Below, piece by piece: positions 22,605 to 32,141 of a stretch of 35,814 bases of DNA. The position numbers and the translations under genes were made by a program. Source of the stretch: Azospirillum melinis (lineage in GTDB: Bacteria > Pseudomonadota > Alphaproteobacteria > Azospirillales > Azospirillaceae); the NCBI RefSeq assembly GCF_013340935.1, contig NZ_WHOS01000072.1, forward strand, positions 1 through 35,814, written 5' to 3'. Under the pieces are notes generated by a model. The model was not told the DNA's origin. It saw nothing but the letters and a program-made list of their open reading frames with translations, and made no database searches. Each line of letters starts with the position of its first letter. Position 1 is the stretch's first letter.

Positions 22605-24639
22605 ATATCAGGTTCTTCACCAAGAGCCGCAGGGCTCCGATGTCCACCTGGAAATTCAGGTTTTCCTGTGGAAAGCCTGACATCAGGATGTGGTAGGGAA
22701 GCCCCAGCGCCGATGCGAGAATCCAGTAGCAGGGGTGGGGGAAGGTCGGCGCCAATTCGATGACGGGGGTTCCCGGCTGGCAGAACAGCATGTTGGTCAT
22801 GCCGGCACCGTTGGCGCCGATCAGCAGCCGGGCGCGGGAGAACAGCTGGGCGCGCTGTTCCATCGACAACTCCGAGGATGAGACGCACTCCGCCCCGATG
22901 GAATCCATGTAGCTGCGGAGTTCCTCGACATTGTTTTCCCGGCGGGACGTGGCATCGAAGCGGGAGACGTAAAGGATGCGGTCGCTCTGCGCCCGTTCGG
23001 GGGCCTTGAAGGCGCGCAGCAGGGCATGCCGGAGTGCCGCGACGTCTTCAGGGGCATAGCCTTTCTCGAAGCCTGGAGCCGCTTGCAGATGGTCCGCCAT
23101 CACAAGACGATTGTGCGGATAGAGAGCGATCCGATCGTTGATGCCCAAGGCTTCGATGGTCTCCCGGACGAAGGGGATCTGAGCCAGCCGGTCGTTCAAC
23201 AGGAGGGGACGGCGGCGTTGCCCAAAAGGTCCCGCCCCATAGGAGAGCAGGCGCGGCACGTCATCCATCAGCCAGTGATACACGTTCTGGTGGAAGCTGG
23301 CGCTCAGAAGTTGCGCCTCTCCCCGGTGGTGGAGCGGCGGTTCGGTCAAAGGCATCATGGCTCGGCAGTCAGTGGGGCCGAGCCGCTGCACCATGACATT
23401 GCCGCTGCCGAGCAATTGGTCTGGATAGCTGAGATCCGCCAGGAAAGCCCGGTTGCGGTCCAACACGCTCAGGTCGAAAAGATGGGCTCCTGCAATTTCA
23501 TAGATCCTCCGGCCGGCGCTGCCATACCAGTTGGGAAAGGTCTTGTCGGGGGGGATGGCGATGCCTCGTTCGGCAAAGCGTTCGATGGTTGCCCGGACAT
23601 CGGCGGGGTAGTTCGGCGAATGTTTGAAAGCATGGGCGCCGAAAGCCCGTCCGCTGTCGCCGTCGAGGTTGCGCGGTAGCGGCAGCGGGTGCAGGGACGG
23701 CGGGCCGAGCCAACTCCTGGACCAGTCCATCGCCTCCGGGCCGCCATCCGCCACCCTCCCATTCTGCCCGTCGCCAGGGGCGGCATGATTGAAGCGTATC
23801 GGGAACCGCCCAGGCATGGAGGTCGGCAGGTCTGCCGGGGCGGCGGGAGAGGCGTCCTGCTCAACCAACTGTCGTGTCAGCCGATTGACGGCTGGCAACG
23901 CATCCAGTCCGCTCTTTTTCTGCAGCATGCCTATGACCGCATCGGTCCATGCCTGCGATCCGGCTTCCAGACAGTCAAGGCGCGCCTCGGCTATCCCGAC
24001 ATCGTCCGGGAACAGGGCGGCGGCCTTCTCCAGGATTAGGGCGGCCTCATTGCGGGCGCCCAGCGCAAGCAGCGAACGCGCCAGCAAGGCAAACAGTTCC
24101 GGATACGCAATTCCAATGTCGATGGCGGCCTGTGCGAGGGTGCGGACCCCCTGATCATTGCCCAGGGCGCTTAGAGCGCGGCAAGCGCCCAGCAGCGCCT
24201 CCATATTGTCGGGAGTGGCTGTAAGCGCCCGCCTGAAGACATCCAGGGCGTCCCCGTGCCGGTTCCGGCGCTCAAGGAGAAGGCCGAGCCTGAGCAGCGT
24301 TCTCGTGGAGGCTCCTTGGCCGGCAGCAGCCGTCTCGAAGCAGAGGCGGGCGCAGGTCATGTAGCCCGTATCCATGGCCAATGTGCCCAGGCGTTCCAGC
24401 AACAGCCGCCCCTGTGGGCCGGCTGTCAGCGCCGTTCGGATAGTCGCCGCTTCCCAGGGATGGGAGAGGCCATCCTGAGCAAGCACGTCCTTCTCCTGTT
24501 CGAAGCGCCGGCCGGCCGGCGTGCCGGCTTTCCTGAACGCGTCCAGATCGCTGAGGAAAGCTGACAATTGGCTGTGCAGGTCGCCCGGCTCCGGAGTGGT
24601 CTCTCGGGAGCACGGGTCTGAAGAGGCGGCGATGCTCAT
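22603..24639 (-). CDS. TPR-like protein with a C-terminal GT61 (DUF563) glycosyltransferase domain
   Basis: A 678-aa protein. The N-terminal half contains helical tetratricopeptide-like units (RLGLLLERRNRHGDALDVFRRAL with a following Pro-Asp-Asn turn). The C-terminal part matches GT61: SFHQNVYHWLMDDVPRLL, then LYVSRFDATSRRENN, and finally ARLLIGANGAGMTNMLFCQPG with the conserved Gly-x-x-Gly-Ala-Gly loop and ELAP. GT61 enzymes use nucleotide sugars to make glycan branches. I chose ATG 24639, which overlaps the TGA of the preceding GT2 gene (ATGA), giving translational coupling; the longer frame to 24909 only shadows that gene. Confidence 0.85.
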   Translation of the reverse strand: MSIAASSDPCSRETTPEPGDLHSQLSAFLSDLDAFRKAGTPAGRRFEQEKDVLAQDGLSHPWEAATIRTALTAGPQGRLLLERLGTLAMDTGYMTCARLCFETAAAGQGASTRTLLRLGLLLERRNRHGDALDVFRRALTATPDNMEALLGACRALSALGNDQGVRTLAQAAIDIGIAYPELFALLARSLLALGARNEAALILEKAAALFPDDVGIAEARLDCLEAGSQAWTDAVIGMLQKKSGLDALPAVNRLTRQLVEQDASPAAPADLPTSMPGRFPIRFNHAAPGDGQNGRVADGGPEAMDWSRSWLGPPSLHPLPLPRNLDGDSGRAFGAHAFKHSPNYPADVRATIERFAERGIAIPPDKTFPNWYGSAGRRIYEIAGAHLFDLSVLDRNRAFLADLSYPDQLLGSGNVMVQRLGPTDCRAMMPLTEPPLHHRGEAQLLSASFHQNVYHWLMDDVPRLLSYGAGPFGQRRRPLLLNDRLAQIPFVRETIEALGINDRIALYPHNRLVMADHLQAAPGFEKGYAPEDVAALRHALLRAFKAPERAQSDRILYVSRFDATSRRENNVEELRSYMDSIGAECVSSSELSMEQRAQLFSRARLLIGANGAGMTNMLFCQPGTPVIELAPTFPHPCYWILASALGLPYHILMSGFPQENLNFQVDIGALRLLVKNLI

Positions 24640-25580
24640 GCCCCGATCCGCGCCGCCCGTTCCTGGATATAGGCATTGAAGTCGGCGACGGTGATCAGAG
24701 GAAAGTTCCCAATGTATTGAACCGCATCCTGTCCAATCTGTTCGACCAGAAACGTAAAGACCACCAACTCGGTATTCTTGTCGACCATTTTGAGTTCCGG
24801 ACCATGCTTCTGGCGTAACGTCGTATATATCTTGTTGAGTTGCGCAGCCCGTGTCTGCGGTGATTTCCGGTAATTGGTGACGGTGCCGTTTGCTGTCTGG
24901 ATTTCCCAATTATGCTCACCATCCCGGATGGTGAGCAGGGGATCGAACAGGAAGCCGAACTTCTGGTCCGACAGGCCGAGATACCAGTGCGCATATTCCT
25001 CCGAGCCGCACTCCCAGGATTCGACCATGGCGGGCAGGAGGGCGGCCGTCCGGTAGAGGCCGGTCAGGGTGTTGACGAACAGTGGGGAAGCAGGCGGAAA
25101 ATGGAGATTGACCGGATTCAGATAATAGGCGTCGACGATCGCTTCGCCACCTTCCCGGATGGTTGTATGGAAGGGGTGCGGATGCGGCCGCCCGTCCATC
25201 AGGATATGGTGGGCATTGGAGAAGCAGGCGTTCACCTCCGGTACCCGGTTCAGGAAGTCCACCTTCCGCTGTAGGTTGTCAGGAGACCAAAAGTCATCAT
25301 CCGCGGTGAAGGTAAAGAATTCTCCTGTAGCAAAGCTGAATGAACGGCGCGCATTGCCATCCATTCCCAGGTTCTTTTCATTCTTGTGATAGCGGATACG
25401 CGTATCTTGATAGCTGGAAACGAGATTTTTTGTCTCGTCATTATCAGAGTTGTCGGTAATTATGACTTCATAATTGCCATATGTCTGTGCGAATACCGTG
25501 TCGAGTAGCTCTCGAAGCAGACCGGGCCTGTTTCGGGTAGGAATGCAGATGGAAACCAAGCCTTTTTCGGGATGTCCCAT
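24636..25580 (-). CDS. Glycosyltransferase family 2
   Basis: A 314-aa GT-A enzyme. VSICIPTRNRPGLLRELL is the typical first strand, EVIITDNSDNDET the donor-binding loop, and FTFTADDDFW the metal-binding DxD motif. It has no transmembrane helix, so it is a soluble or peripheral transferase acting on a lipid-linked or protein-linked glycan. Donor and acceptor are not predictable. The stop overlaps the start of the GT61 gene. A 260-bp gap separates it from the gene upstream. Codon use is visibly less GC-biased than in the rfb operon, which may point to a separate origin. Confidence 0.88.
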   Translation of the reverse strand: MGHPEKGLVSICIPTRNRPGLLRELLDTVFAQTYGNYEVIITDNSDNDETKNLVSSYQDTRIRYHKNEKNLGMDGNARRSFSFATGEFFTFTADDDFWSPDNLQRKVDFLNRVPEVNACFSNAHHILMDGRPHPHPFHTTIREGGEAIVDAYYLNPVNLHFPPASPLFVNTLTGLYRTAALLPAMVESWECGSEEYAHWYLGLSDQKFGFLFDPLLTIRDGEHNWEIQTANGTVTNYRKSPQTRAAQLNKIYTTLRQKHGPELKMVDKNTELVVFTFLVEQIGQDAVQYIGNFPLITVADFNAYIQERAARIGA

Positions 25581-25840
25581 GACGTTTCCTTTTGCAGGGT
25601 GTCAAGTGTGCCGTCCCGATCGGACTGGCGACACGGATGTCATGACGAATGGCCGGCATGAGGCGCGCCATTCCTGATTGGGTGCCATGTTCCGGGCGGT
25701 GTCTGGAGACCGCGAGGCGGTGGATATCACCTTGAAACAAACAGGGTCAACAGAGCAGGCATTATTGCTCCTGCCGGCGTGCCGGAGGGAGCCGGCAACC
25801 CCGGCGCCGCTGTTGGGGAGGCGTCTTTAGGTGATGATCC
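25581..25840. other. Intergenic gap in the leftward gene run
   Basis: No gene is visible. The gap holds a small inverted repeat GCCGGC on either side of TGCCGGAGGGA near 25780-25798 and GCAGG/CCTGC flanking CATTATTGCT just before it, which could form a structure in the transcript of the methyltransferase-GT4 gene. The promoter of the GT2 gene may lie here but I cannot pick it out. Confidence 0.3.
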
Positions 25841-27829
25841 TCAGGAGGCGGTCTTGTCCACCTCCTCTTCCAGAACATGTCGCACGCTGTCGGCCATTCC
25901 GCGCCAAGTGAAGCGTGCCGCCCGTCCGAAGCCGGCGGTGACCATCCGGTCACGCGTCTCGGGATGCCGAACCGCCTGCAGGGCCGGAATCAGGCTGCCG
26001 GGGGAGTGCGGGTCGATATAGAGCGCGGCCTCGCCTCCGACTTCGCGCAGCACCGGCAGGTCGGAGGCGATGACCGGACATCCGCAGGCCATCGCCTCGA
26101 CCAGCGGCAAGCCAAATCCTTCGTAGAAAGAGGGGAAGACCAGGGCCGTCGCGGCGTTGTAGAGCCGCACCAGCGCAGAGTCCTCGGCCCGCACCAGACG
26201 GATATCTACTCCTTGCGGCAGTTCCCCCAAGGTAGCCGGGGTCAGGTGGCGGCTGGAGCAGACCACCGGCAACCGCTCATGGGCGGGCATGTTGGCGAGC
26301 GCCCGGATCAGGGCAATGCCGTTCTTGTGCTCGTGAAAGCCGCCCACCAGCAGGAAATAGCCCTGCGGGGCGCCGACCATGGCCCGCACGGTTTGGCGAT
26401 CGCTGTCCGGCAGGACGTGGAAGGAGGGGCTGACTCCAGGATAGGCGAGGCTGATCCGGCCGGCCGCCTCCGGGTGGAGGAGCAGCAGATCCGCGCTGGT
26501 ACTTTCGGAAATGCTGATGTAGCGGCGGGCATAGGCGAGCGCCGTTCGCTTCTCGGCCCACATCGGCTCTCCGCGGTCCAGTTTCAGGACCTCCGGAATC
26601 ATGTCGTAGACCATCATGACCGACGGGATGGTCATCGGGGTGGTGTAGTAGGTCGAGATGAAGAGGCCGGCCCCTTCTTCCTTTCCGTACTGTTCGATCA
26701 GGCGACGTTGTCGCCCGGCGTCGGCGTAGTCGTGCGGTTCGATCATGCGATACGCGATTCCGGGAACCCGAGGCGCCCAGCCGCTGCGGTCGAGCACCAG
26801 GAGCCGTCTGGCGAAGTCGGTGCCACTCCACTCCGTCAGTAGATTTTCCCAAACCCGTGCAATCCCGGTGCGCTGGAGTTGGAAAAAGACGGAGTCGATC
26901 AGCACGAGGGGATTGGCCGGGGTGCGCCGGATCTGGAGGTGCAAGCGCTTATGCGGCGGCGCGGAGGCAGGACGGGCGCCGCGCAAACGGTCGAGCAGAA
27001 CCTGGGCATCCTTGGCGACATGGGCGTAAGGCGCCTGCGTGACATGACGCTGCATCTCCCGAAGCCCGTCCTGCAGGGTTGCCGCAGGGTCGGACAGGGC
27101 CTTGCTCATGGCATGGATTTGTTCGGTGCCGTAATGCAGGTGCTTTGGCCGCTCCCGGTAGAAGATATGGGTCTGTCCATTGGTGTGCAGCCGCATACCA
27201 TAGCGCCGGGCCACCAGGTCGAGGCCGCGCAGGGAGTAGAAGAAGACGTGCTGGCCGTTGTCGGGAGAGAGATAGAACCAGTCCGGCCCTTCGCCGCGAT
27301 AGACCTGGGTCGTGGCGATGACCACGTCGGAATCGGTGCCGAAGATGTCGTTCAGATCCTGGGCCGGGTTCGGAAGATGCTCCAACACCTCGAAGGCGGT
27401 GGTCACTGGGAAGGTGGTTGTTCCCGCCTCCTCGCGCGAGAAGCCCAATGCATAGTGATTGGCGACGTATTTGTCGTGCAGGAAGAAGGAGAAGCCGCGG
27501 TCCCGCATCATCCGGGAGAAGAGGCCGTTGCCACCGCCCCAATCCAGGCAGGGCGTCTCAGTCCCGATGCCGAGGCGGTCGAGGAGGACTGGAACCGCCA
27601 GCGACAGCAGAACGCTGCGCTGCACGATGCCGACATCCTGCATCATGCAATCTGGGGTATAGGCCTCGTCCAGCCAGTGCGGAGCATCGGTTTGCAGGGA
27701 GCCGCATTGCATGCATTCCCAATAACCGACATCGTGGCGGCCGAGGACCGGCATCCCGAAGACGCGGATGGCGTTCCCCGCGCACAGCCGGCAGGGAGTG
27801 GCGGGGGGAGGCGTCAGCGATCCGCTCAT
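25841..27829 (-). CDS. Bifunctional fusion: zinc-finger SAM methyltransferase plus GT4 glycosyltransferase
   Basis: A 662-aa protein with two enzymatic parts. The N-terminus has two cysteine pairs, C13-x2-C16 and C39-x2-C42, like the putative zinc domain found before sugar C-methyltransferases. A class I methyltransferase follows (about 90-220) with CLDWGGGNGLFSRMM as an unusual SAM loop and TTAFEVLEHLPNP as motif IV. From about residue 305 a GT4 glycosyltransferase begins (DSVFFQLQRTGIARVW), with YFLLVGGFHEHKNG and the donor site FPSFYEGFGLPLVEAMACGCPVIAS. ATG 27829 overlaps the preceding stop (ATGA). The same chain could add a sugar and methylate it or its acceptor; the order is unknown. 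Confidence 0.82.
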   Translation of the reverse strand: MSGSLTPPPATPCRLCAGNAIRVFGMPVLGRHDVGYWECMQCGSLQTDAPHWLDEAYTPDCMMQDVGIVQRSVLLSLAVPVLLDRLGIGTETPCLDWGGGNGLFSRMMRDRGFSFFLHDKYVANHYALGFSREEAGTTTFPVTTAFEVLEHLPNPAQDLNDIFGTDSDVVIATTQVYRGEGPDWFYLSPDNGQHVFFYSLRGLDLVARRYGMRLHTNGQTHIFYRERPKHLHYGTEQIHAMSKALSDPAATLQDGLREMQRHVTQAPYAHVAKDAQVLLDRLRGARPASAPPHKRLHLQIRRTPANPLVLIDSVFFQLQRTGIARVWENLLTEWSGTDFARRLLVLDRSGWAPRVPGIAYRMIEPHDYADAGRQRRLIEQYGKEEGAGLFISTYYTTPMTIPSVMMVYDMIPEVLKLDRGEPMWAEKRTALAYARRYISISESTSADLLLLHPEAAGRISLAYPGVSPSFHVLPDSDRQTVRAMVGAPQGYFLLVGGFHEHKNGIALIRALANMPAHERLPVVCSSRHLTPATLGELPQGVDIRLVRAEDSALVRLYNAATALVFPSFYEGFGLPLVEAMACGCPVIASDLPVLREVGGEAALYIDPHSPGSLIPALQAVRHPETRDRMVTAGFGRAARFTWRGMADSVRHVLEEEVDKTAS

Positions 27830-28866
27830 GCTCCGATCCGCCCGCACATATCCGCCTGGATGGAGTTCCAGACCGTGGCGAAGACCGTCTCCCAGGAATG
27901 CTGCGTCCGGATCTGCTCAACGACACCGGCGCTACGGGCCTCGTACTCCGTCTGGCTCATGGCCATCGCGTTGAGAATGATCTCGCGGTTGCGTACGGCA
28001 TCCTGGGTGAGATAGATGGCGTGCGGTGATCGGAAGCCGCTTTCCGGCGTGACGATCGGCACCAGGCCCCGCGCCGCGTTCTCCAGGATCGCGGTGGCCT
28101 GGGCATCCAGGGAACTGGTGTGGATGTAGAAGGCGCACTGCTCCTTGACGAAGCGGTCCACCTGCGGGTTTGCGTTGTCCATCCAGCCGAGTGAAACCAC
28201 TTCCCGTTCACGGATGCGGACCCGCTGGTTGGGGTGATTGCGCAGGCTGCCGCTTCCGATATGAAGCCGCATCTGCGTGTGATCGATGCTGTCGAGCAGC
28301 AGATCGAAGCCCTTATGTGGTTGCAGATCGCTCAGATGCAGCAAGCCGTTCATGCTTTCCGGCGTATAGCGGCGGGGCGGTCCGAACAGGCGTGCTTCGC
28401 ACCCCATGTCGATCCGGACCAGCTTGTGCTTGATCCGGCCGATCGGCGTATCCGCCGGCAGCATCTGGATTTGTTCGTACCAATAGTCACCGCAGATGCC
28501 GAAAATAAGGCGGGCCGCATCCAATTGACTGTCGACGAAGGGCGACCAGCGCTTATGGTCGCCGATCTGTACCGGCAGAATCGGGATCATGACATAGGTG
28601 TTGGGGTGGCAGGCATCCTCCGGTGACAGCGCATTGTCGCGGACCCAGTCATCGGTCAGGTTTCCCACCGGATCGAAGGTGGTATGGCCGAGTAGAATAT
28701 CGGATGGATTGTCGGTCACTCGAGAGGCGGTGAAACTATCAATGTGGATGTTGCTAAATCCCCCGAGTATCTTACGAGCGTATTTGCAGATTTCTGCATT
28801 GTTCGTCTCGTATTTTTCGTACGAATCATTTCTGAAGATGTATGGTGACCAGAAGAAGTGAAGCAT
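27826..28866 (-). CDS. Probable GT-B glycosyltransferase of unassigned family
   Basis: A 346-aa protein. The second half has features of a GT4-type donor domain: LHLSDLQPHKGFDLLLDSI in the place of the first Rossmann strand and AQATAILENAARGLVPIVTPESGF in the place of the E-x7-E segment. The first half (MLHFFWSPYIFRND, and WYEQIQMLP) is not one I recognise. It is translationally coupled to the methyltransferase-GT4 fusion by an ATGA overlap. The 5' part is clearly AT-richer than the surrounding genes, which suggests transfer. Assignment as a glycosyltransferase is moderate; donor and acceptor unknown. Confidence 0.65.
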   Translation of the reverse strand: MLHFFWSPYIFRNDSYEKYETNNAEICKYARKILGGFSNIHIDSFTASRVTDNPSDILLGHTTFDPVGNLTDDWVRDNALSPEDACHPNTYVMIPILPVQIGDHKRWSPFVDSQLDAARLIFGICGDYWYEQIQMLPADTPIGRIKHKLVRIDMGCEARLFGPPRRYTPESMNGLLHLSDLQPHKGFDLLLDSIDHTQMRLHIGSGSLRNHPNQRVRIREREVVSLGWMDNANPQVDRFVKEQCAFYIHTSSLDAQATAILENAARGLVPIVTPESGFRSPHAIYLTQDAVRNREIILNAMAMSQTEYEARSAGVVEQIRTQHSWETVFATVWNSIQADMCGRIGA

Positions 28867-28967
28867 TTACATCTCCAGATAGAGAGCGTTGTTGATCAAC
28901 TATAGATGAACTGCATGGTGTGGGCGCGAGGCGGTGCGGCTTTTGGGCCACTCAATCCTTGCGCCCC

Positions 28968-31900
28968 TCACGTTCTCGCCCGCACCCAGGCCTGGTACAG
29001 CCCGCCGAAGATCATCGGATGCTCCGCCTCCAGCCGGTCCCAACGGGCCAGAGAGGTCATCGCCGGATCCTCGGGGAAGCGCTTGCGGTAGAGGGCGGCC
29101 ACCGCCGGATCGGCCAGCCGGAAGCCCAGGAACTCCAGCTTCAGCGCGGCAAGCGCATCGGCCAGCCAGGGCAGGGTGACGTGCAGTTCATGCACGTGCA
29201 TCAGCAGGTCGCGGCAGGCGCTGGTGCCGTAGAAATCCGGGGAATGGGCGACGGCGCGCGCCGGGTGGCCCTCCGGCAGGGCGAGGATGTCGCGACGGAC
29301 ATGGCGGATGCCGTCCAGCGTCGGCGGGTGGCCGCGCTCGGCGATGAAGTGTCGGGCGGCCAGGATGGGGCGGCGGGCGGCGGCGCTGTAGAAACCGATC
29401 TCCATCACGCCATGCGGACGCATCATCCCGCGCAGCACCCGCAGGCCCGCCATCGGGTCTTCCATATGGTGCAGGACCCCGACGCTGTGGATCACGTCGA
29501 AGCGGCGGCCCAGCGCTCCCAGCTCCAGCAGGTCGGCCTGGGCGAACTCGATGCTCTTCAGGCCCAGGCGCCGGCTCTGGCGGGTGGCGTAGGCAAGGCT
29601 GCGGCGGCTGAGGTCGACCGCCAGCACCCGCGCATTCTTCAGGGTGGAGGCCGCCCACACCGCCTCGCGTCCGGTGCCGCAGCCGGCGACCAGCACCGCC
29701 GGCGCGTCCCAGCCCGGCGTGTCCCAGGCGGGGGAGGCGGGCAGGGCGGCATGCGGGAACAGCGCGTGCAGGAAGCGGGACAGCGGCACCGCTTCCGGCA
29801 GCAGGCCGGTGTTCATCCAGCGCGGATAGGGATTTTCCTCGTACTGGGCGCGCACGCCGACCGACACCGGGTTGCTGATCGGCGTCAGCGCCGGCAGCTC
29901 CGCCTGGATCGCCGCCTCGGCCAGCGGTTCGGCGACCTGCCGGTCCAGCAGCCGGGCGATCTCCTCGGGCCAGGACAGGGTCTGCAGGGCGGCCGCCCGG
30001 TCCCAGCGGTAGAGCGGCCGGTAGGCGCCGAGCAGGGCGACCAGCATCGCCGGCGGCTGTTCGTTGCGGTCCAGCGCGGCCTCGGCCGCGCGGACCAGCA
30101 CCGCCAGCACCTGGAATTCGCCATCGGTTTCGGCAAAGACATATTCGTTGAGGAAGCACTGCTCGGCGATGGCCGCGCACAGGGTGCGCCACGCCGGGCG
30201 GTCGGGCAGGCCGGGGCCGGTCAGCGCCAGCATCAGCACTTGGCGCAGCCGGGTCAGCGCCCGTTCCAGCGTGGGATCGCAGACCGGAGCGGCGCGCAGA
30301 TGGGCCAGCAGCAGCGCATCCTCCGCCAGCCCGGCAAGCGAGCCGTCGGCCAGCAGCGCCCGGCTGGCGTCGTCCAGGGCGGGACCGGCGTCCTCCGGCA
30401 GGGCCGCGAGATAGCGCAGGGTGGGGGACGCCATCAGCACGCCGGCGATGGCGCGCGACAGTCCGGAAGCCTCCACCTCCGGCCGGCCGAGAGCGGCCAG
30501 CAGATCGGCGCGCAGTCCCTCATCCATTCCCCCATCGGCCCCAGGCAGCATGGCGTCGCGCAGCGCTTCGGCGAACGCGATCCAGTTGCGCGGCAGGTCG
30601 GGGGCGAGACGGACCGCCTTGCGCACATAGGGCAGGGCCTGGTCGCGCCAGCCGCCTTGCAGGAACAGGGCTGCGATGCCGAAGCACAGCTCCGCGTCCT
30701 CCGGGGCCGTGCGGGCGATGCCGAAGGCTTCCGCTTCCGCTTCGGCGGTGCGGCCGGCTGCGATCAGCAGCGACAGCAGGGCACGGCGCAGCGGCAGGGG
30801 AAGCGGCTGGTTGGCCGGCCGGCCGGCCGTGGCGCGGCGCAGCTCCTCGATGGCGGCATCGGGGTTGCCGGTCTCCTGATGCAGGCGGGCGAGGTTGTTG
30901 TGGATCTCCGGCAGGTCGGGAGACAGGCGCAGCGCCTCACGGTAGGCCTCCAGAGCGCCCGCGGCGTCCCGGCCGGTTTGCAGGGCGGCGCCCAGATTGG
31001 CCAGCAGCGGCGTCCGGCCGGGATCGTTCGGGTTCGGGATGCGGGCCAGCCCGTCGCGGCAGACGCCGGCAGCCTCCTCCCAATGGCCGGCGACGCGCAG
31101 GCTGTCGGCCAGCCGCAGCCGGGTGTCGAGATGGCCGGGATCGACCGCCAGCACCCGGTGGAAGGCGGCGATGGCGGATTCCGGCTGGCCGGCGCGATGG
31201 TGCAGGGTGCCGATCAGGTGCAGCGTTCCGGTCAGCCGCGGGCGGAGCGCCACGGCCTGTTCGGCCTGTTCCAGCGCCTCGGCGTCGCGGCCCAGCCGGG
31301 CCAGCAGCGAGGCGTGGTTGCCCAGGATTTCCGGCAGGAGCGGCCGGTGGGAGAGTGCACGGCGGAACAGCGCCTCGGCCTCCTCGGCCCGGCCCTCCAG
31401 CATGCGGACCAGCGCCAGGGTGCCCAGCGTTTCCGCCTGCGCCTGCCGCAATGTCTGGGTGGGCTGGATTTGGCTGGGCCGGGCGGTGCCGTCGGCAATC
31501 CGTAGCGCGGCATCGCAGGCCGCCGCCGCTTCGGCCAGCTGGCCGCGGCGCAGCCGGGCGAGCGCCTGCGCGCGGTGGGCCTGGATCGCCGCGGCCTCTT
31601 TCGCCGCGTGCTCTCCCGCCCCACCGGCTTCCGGTCCATTCGTCCCCGGCCCATTCGCCCCTGTTCGCCGCAGCGCCTCGGCCGCCGCCGCATAGCCGTC
31701 GTCGGTGCGGCCGGCGGCGATGAAGGCCAGGGCCAGCACGCTCCAGCCGTCGGCCCTGTCCGGCTGACGGCGGACCGCCGCCTCGGCCCAGGCCACGGTC
31801 TCGGCCGGGTGGCCCAGGATGCGGGCGGCTTCGGCCAGCGACAGCAGATCTGCTGCATCCTGCGGCGGGGTGCCGCACAGCGCGCGGTACGGCTCCTCCG

Positions 31901-32042
31901 CCTCTTCCGGCCGCCCGGACCGGCACAGCTCAAGAACCCGTGCCAGACGATGACCCAGGGCCTGATGGTCCGGACCGCTCTGGCCGGTCGTGCTCTGGCC
32001 GGTCGGAAGGCTGGCGGTCCCGGTTGCGGTGTCGGTGGTCAT
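28968..32042 (-). CDS. Large TPR protein with a C-terminal SAM methyltransferase domain
   Basis: A 1024-aa protein. Residues 30-480 form many tetratricopeptide repeats (for example AEALFRRALSHRPLLPEILGNHASLLARLGRDAEAL and AGALEAYREALRLSPDLPEIHNNLARLHQETG in part). A helical linker region (500-700) follows. From about 730 comes RAQYEENPYPRW, a motif that precedes the methyltransferase in such proteins, then VAGCGTGREAV as SAM loop, VLAVDLSRRSL, and DVIHSVGVLHHMEDP. The TPR part probably docks a protein acceptor or the neighbouring TPR-glycosyltransferase. It starts 99 bp after the stop of that gene and is likely in the same transcript. The methylated group is unknown. Confidence 0.85.
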   Translation of the reverse strand: MTTDTATGTASLPTGQSTTGQSGPDHQALGHRLARVLELCRSGRPEEAEEPYRALCGTPPQDAADLLSLAEAARILGHPAETVAWAEAAVRRQPDRADGWSVLALAFIAAGRTDDGYAAAAEALRRTGANGPGTNGPEAGGAGEHAAKEAAAIQAHRAQALARLRRGQLAEAAAACDAALRIADGTARPSQIQPTQTLRQAQAETLGTLALVRMLEGRAEEAEALFRRALSHRPLLPEILGNHASLLARLGRDAEALEQAEQAVALRPRLTGTLHLIGTLHHRAGQPESAIAAFHRVLAVDPGHLDTRLRLADSLRVAGHWEEAAGVCRDGLARIPNPNDPGRTPLLANLGAALQTGRDAAGALEAYREALRLSPDLPEIHNNLARLHQETGNPDAAIEELRRATAGRPANQPLPLPLRRALLSLLIAAGRTAEAEAEAFGIARTAPEDAELCFGIAALFLQGGWRDQALPYVRKAVRLAPDLPRNWIAFAEALRDAMLPGADGGMDEGLRADLLAALGRPEVEASGLSRAIAGVLMASPTLRYLAALPEDAGPALDDASRALLADGSLAGLAEDALLLAHLRAAPVCDPTLERALTRLRQVLMLALTGPGLPDRPAWRTLCAAIAEQCFLNEYVFAETDGEFQVLAVLVRAAEAALDRNEQPPAMLVALLGAYRPLYRWDRAAALQTLSWPEEIARLLDRQVAEPLAEAAIQAELPALTPISNPVSVGVRAQYEENPYPRWMNTGLLPEAVPLSRFLHALFPHAALPASPAWDTPGWDAPAVLVAGCGTGREAVWAASTLKNARVLAVDLSRRSLAYATRQSRRLGLKSIEFAQADLLELGALGRRFDVIHSVGVLHHMEDPMAGLRVLRGMMRPHGVMEIGFYSAAARRPILAARHFIAERGHPPTLDGIRHVRRDILALPEGHPARAVAHSPDFYGTSACRDLLMHVHELHVTLPWLADALAALKLEFLGFRLADPAVAALYRKRFPEDPAMTSLARWDRLEAEHPMIFGGLYQAWVRART

Positions 32043-32141
32043 GGAGCAGGACCTTCGGACTGGGGGAGGGCTTGGAAGGGGCAGGCGGAGGCTGGGGCTC
32101 GGAGGCTGGGTCTCGGGCGCTGGACCTCGGGCGGTCGGGCC

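Noticed and set aside
24640..24909. N-terminal extension of the GT61 protein
   Set aside because: The extra 90 codons overlap the GT2 gene in another frame and have no conserved feature; the ATGA overlap gives a natural start at 24639.
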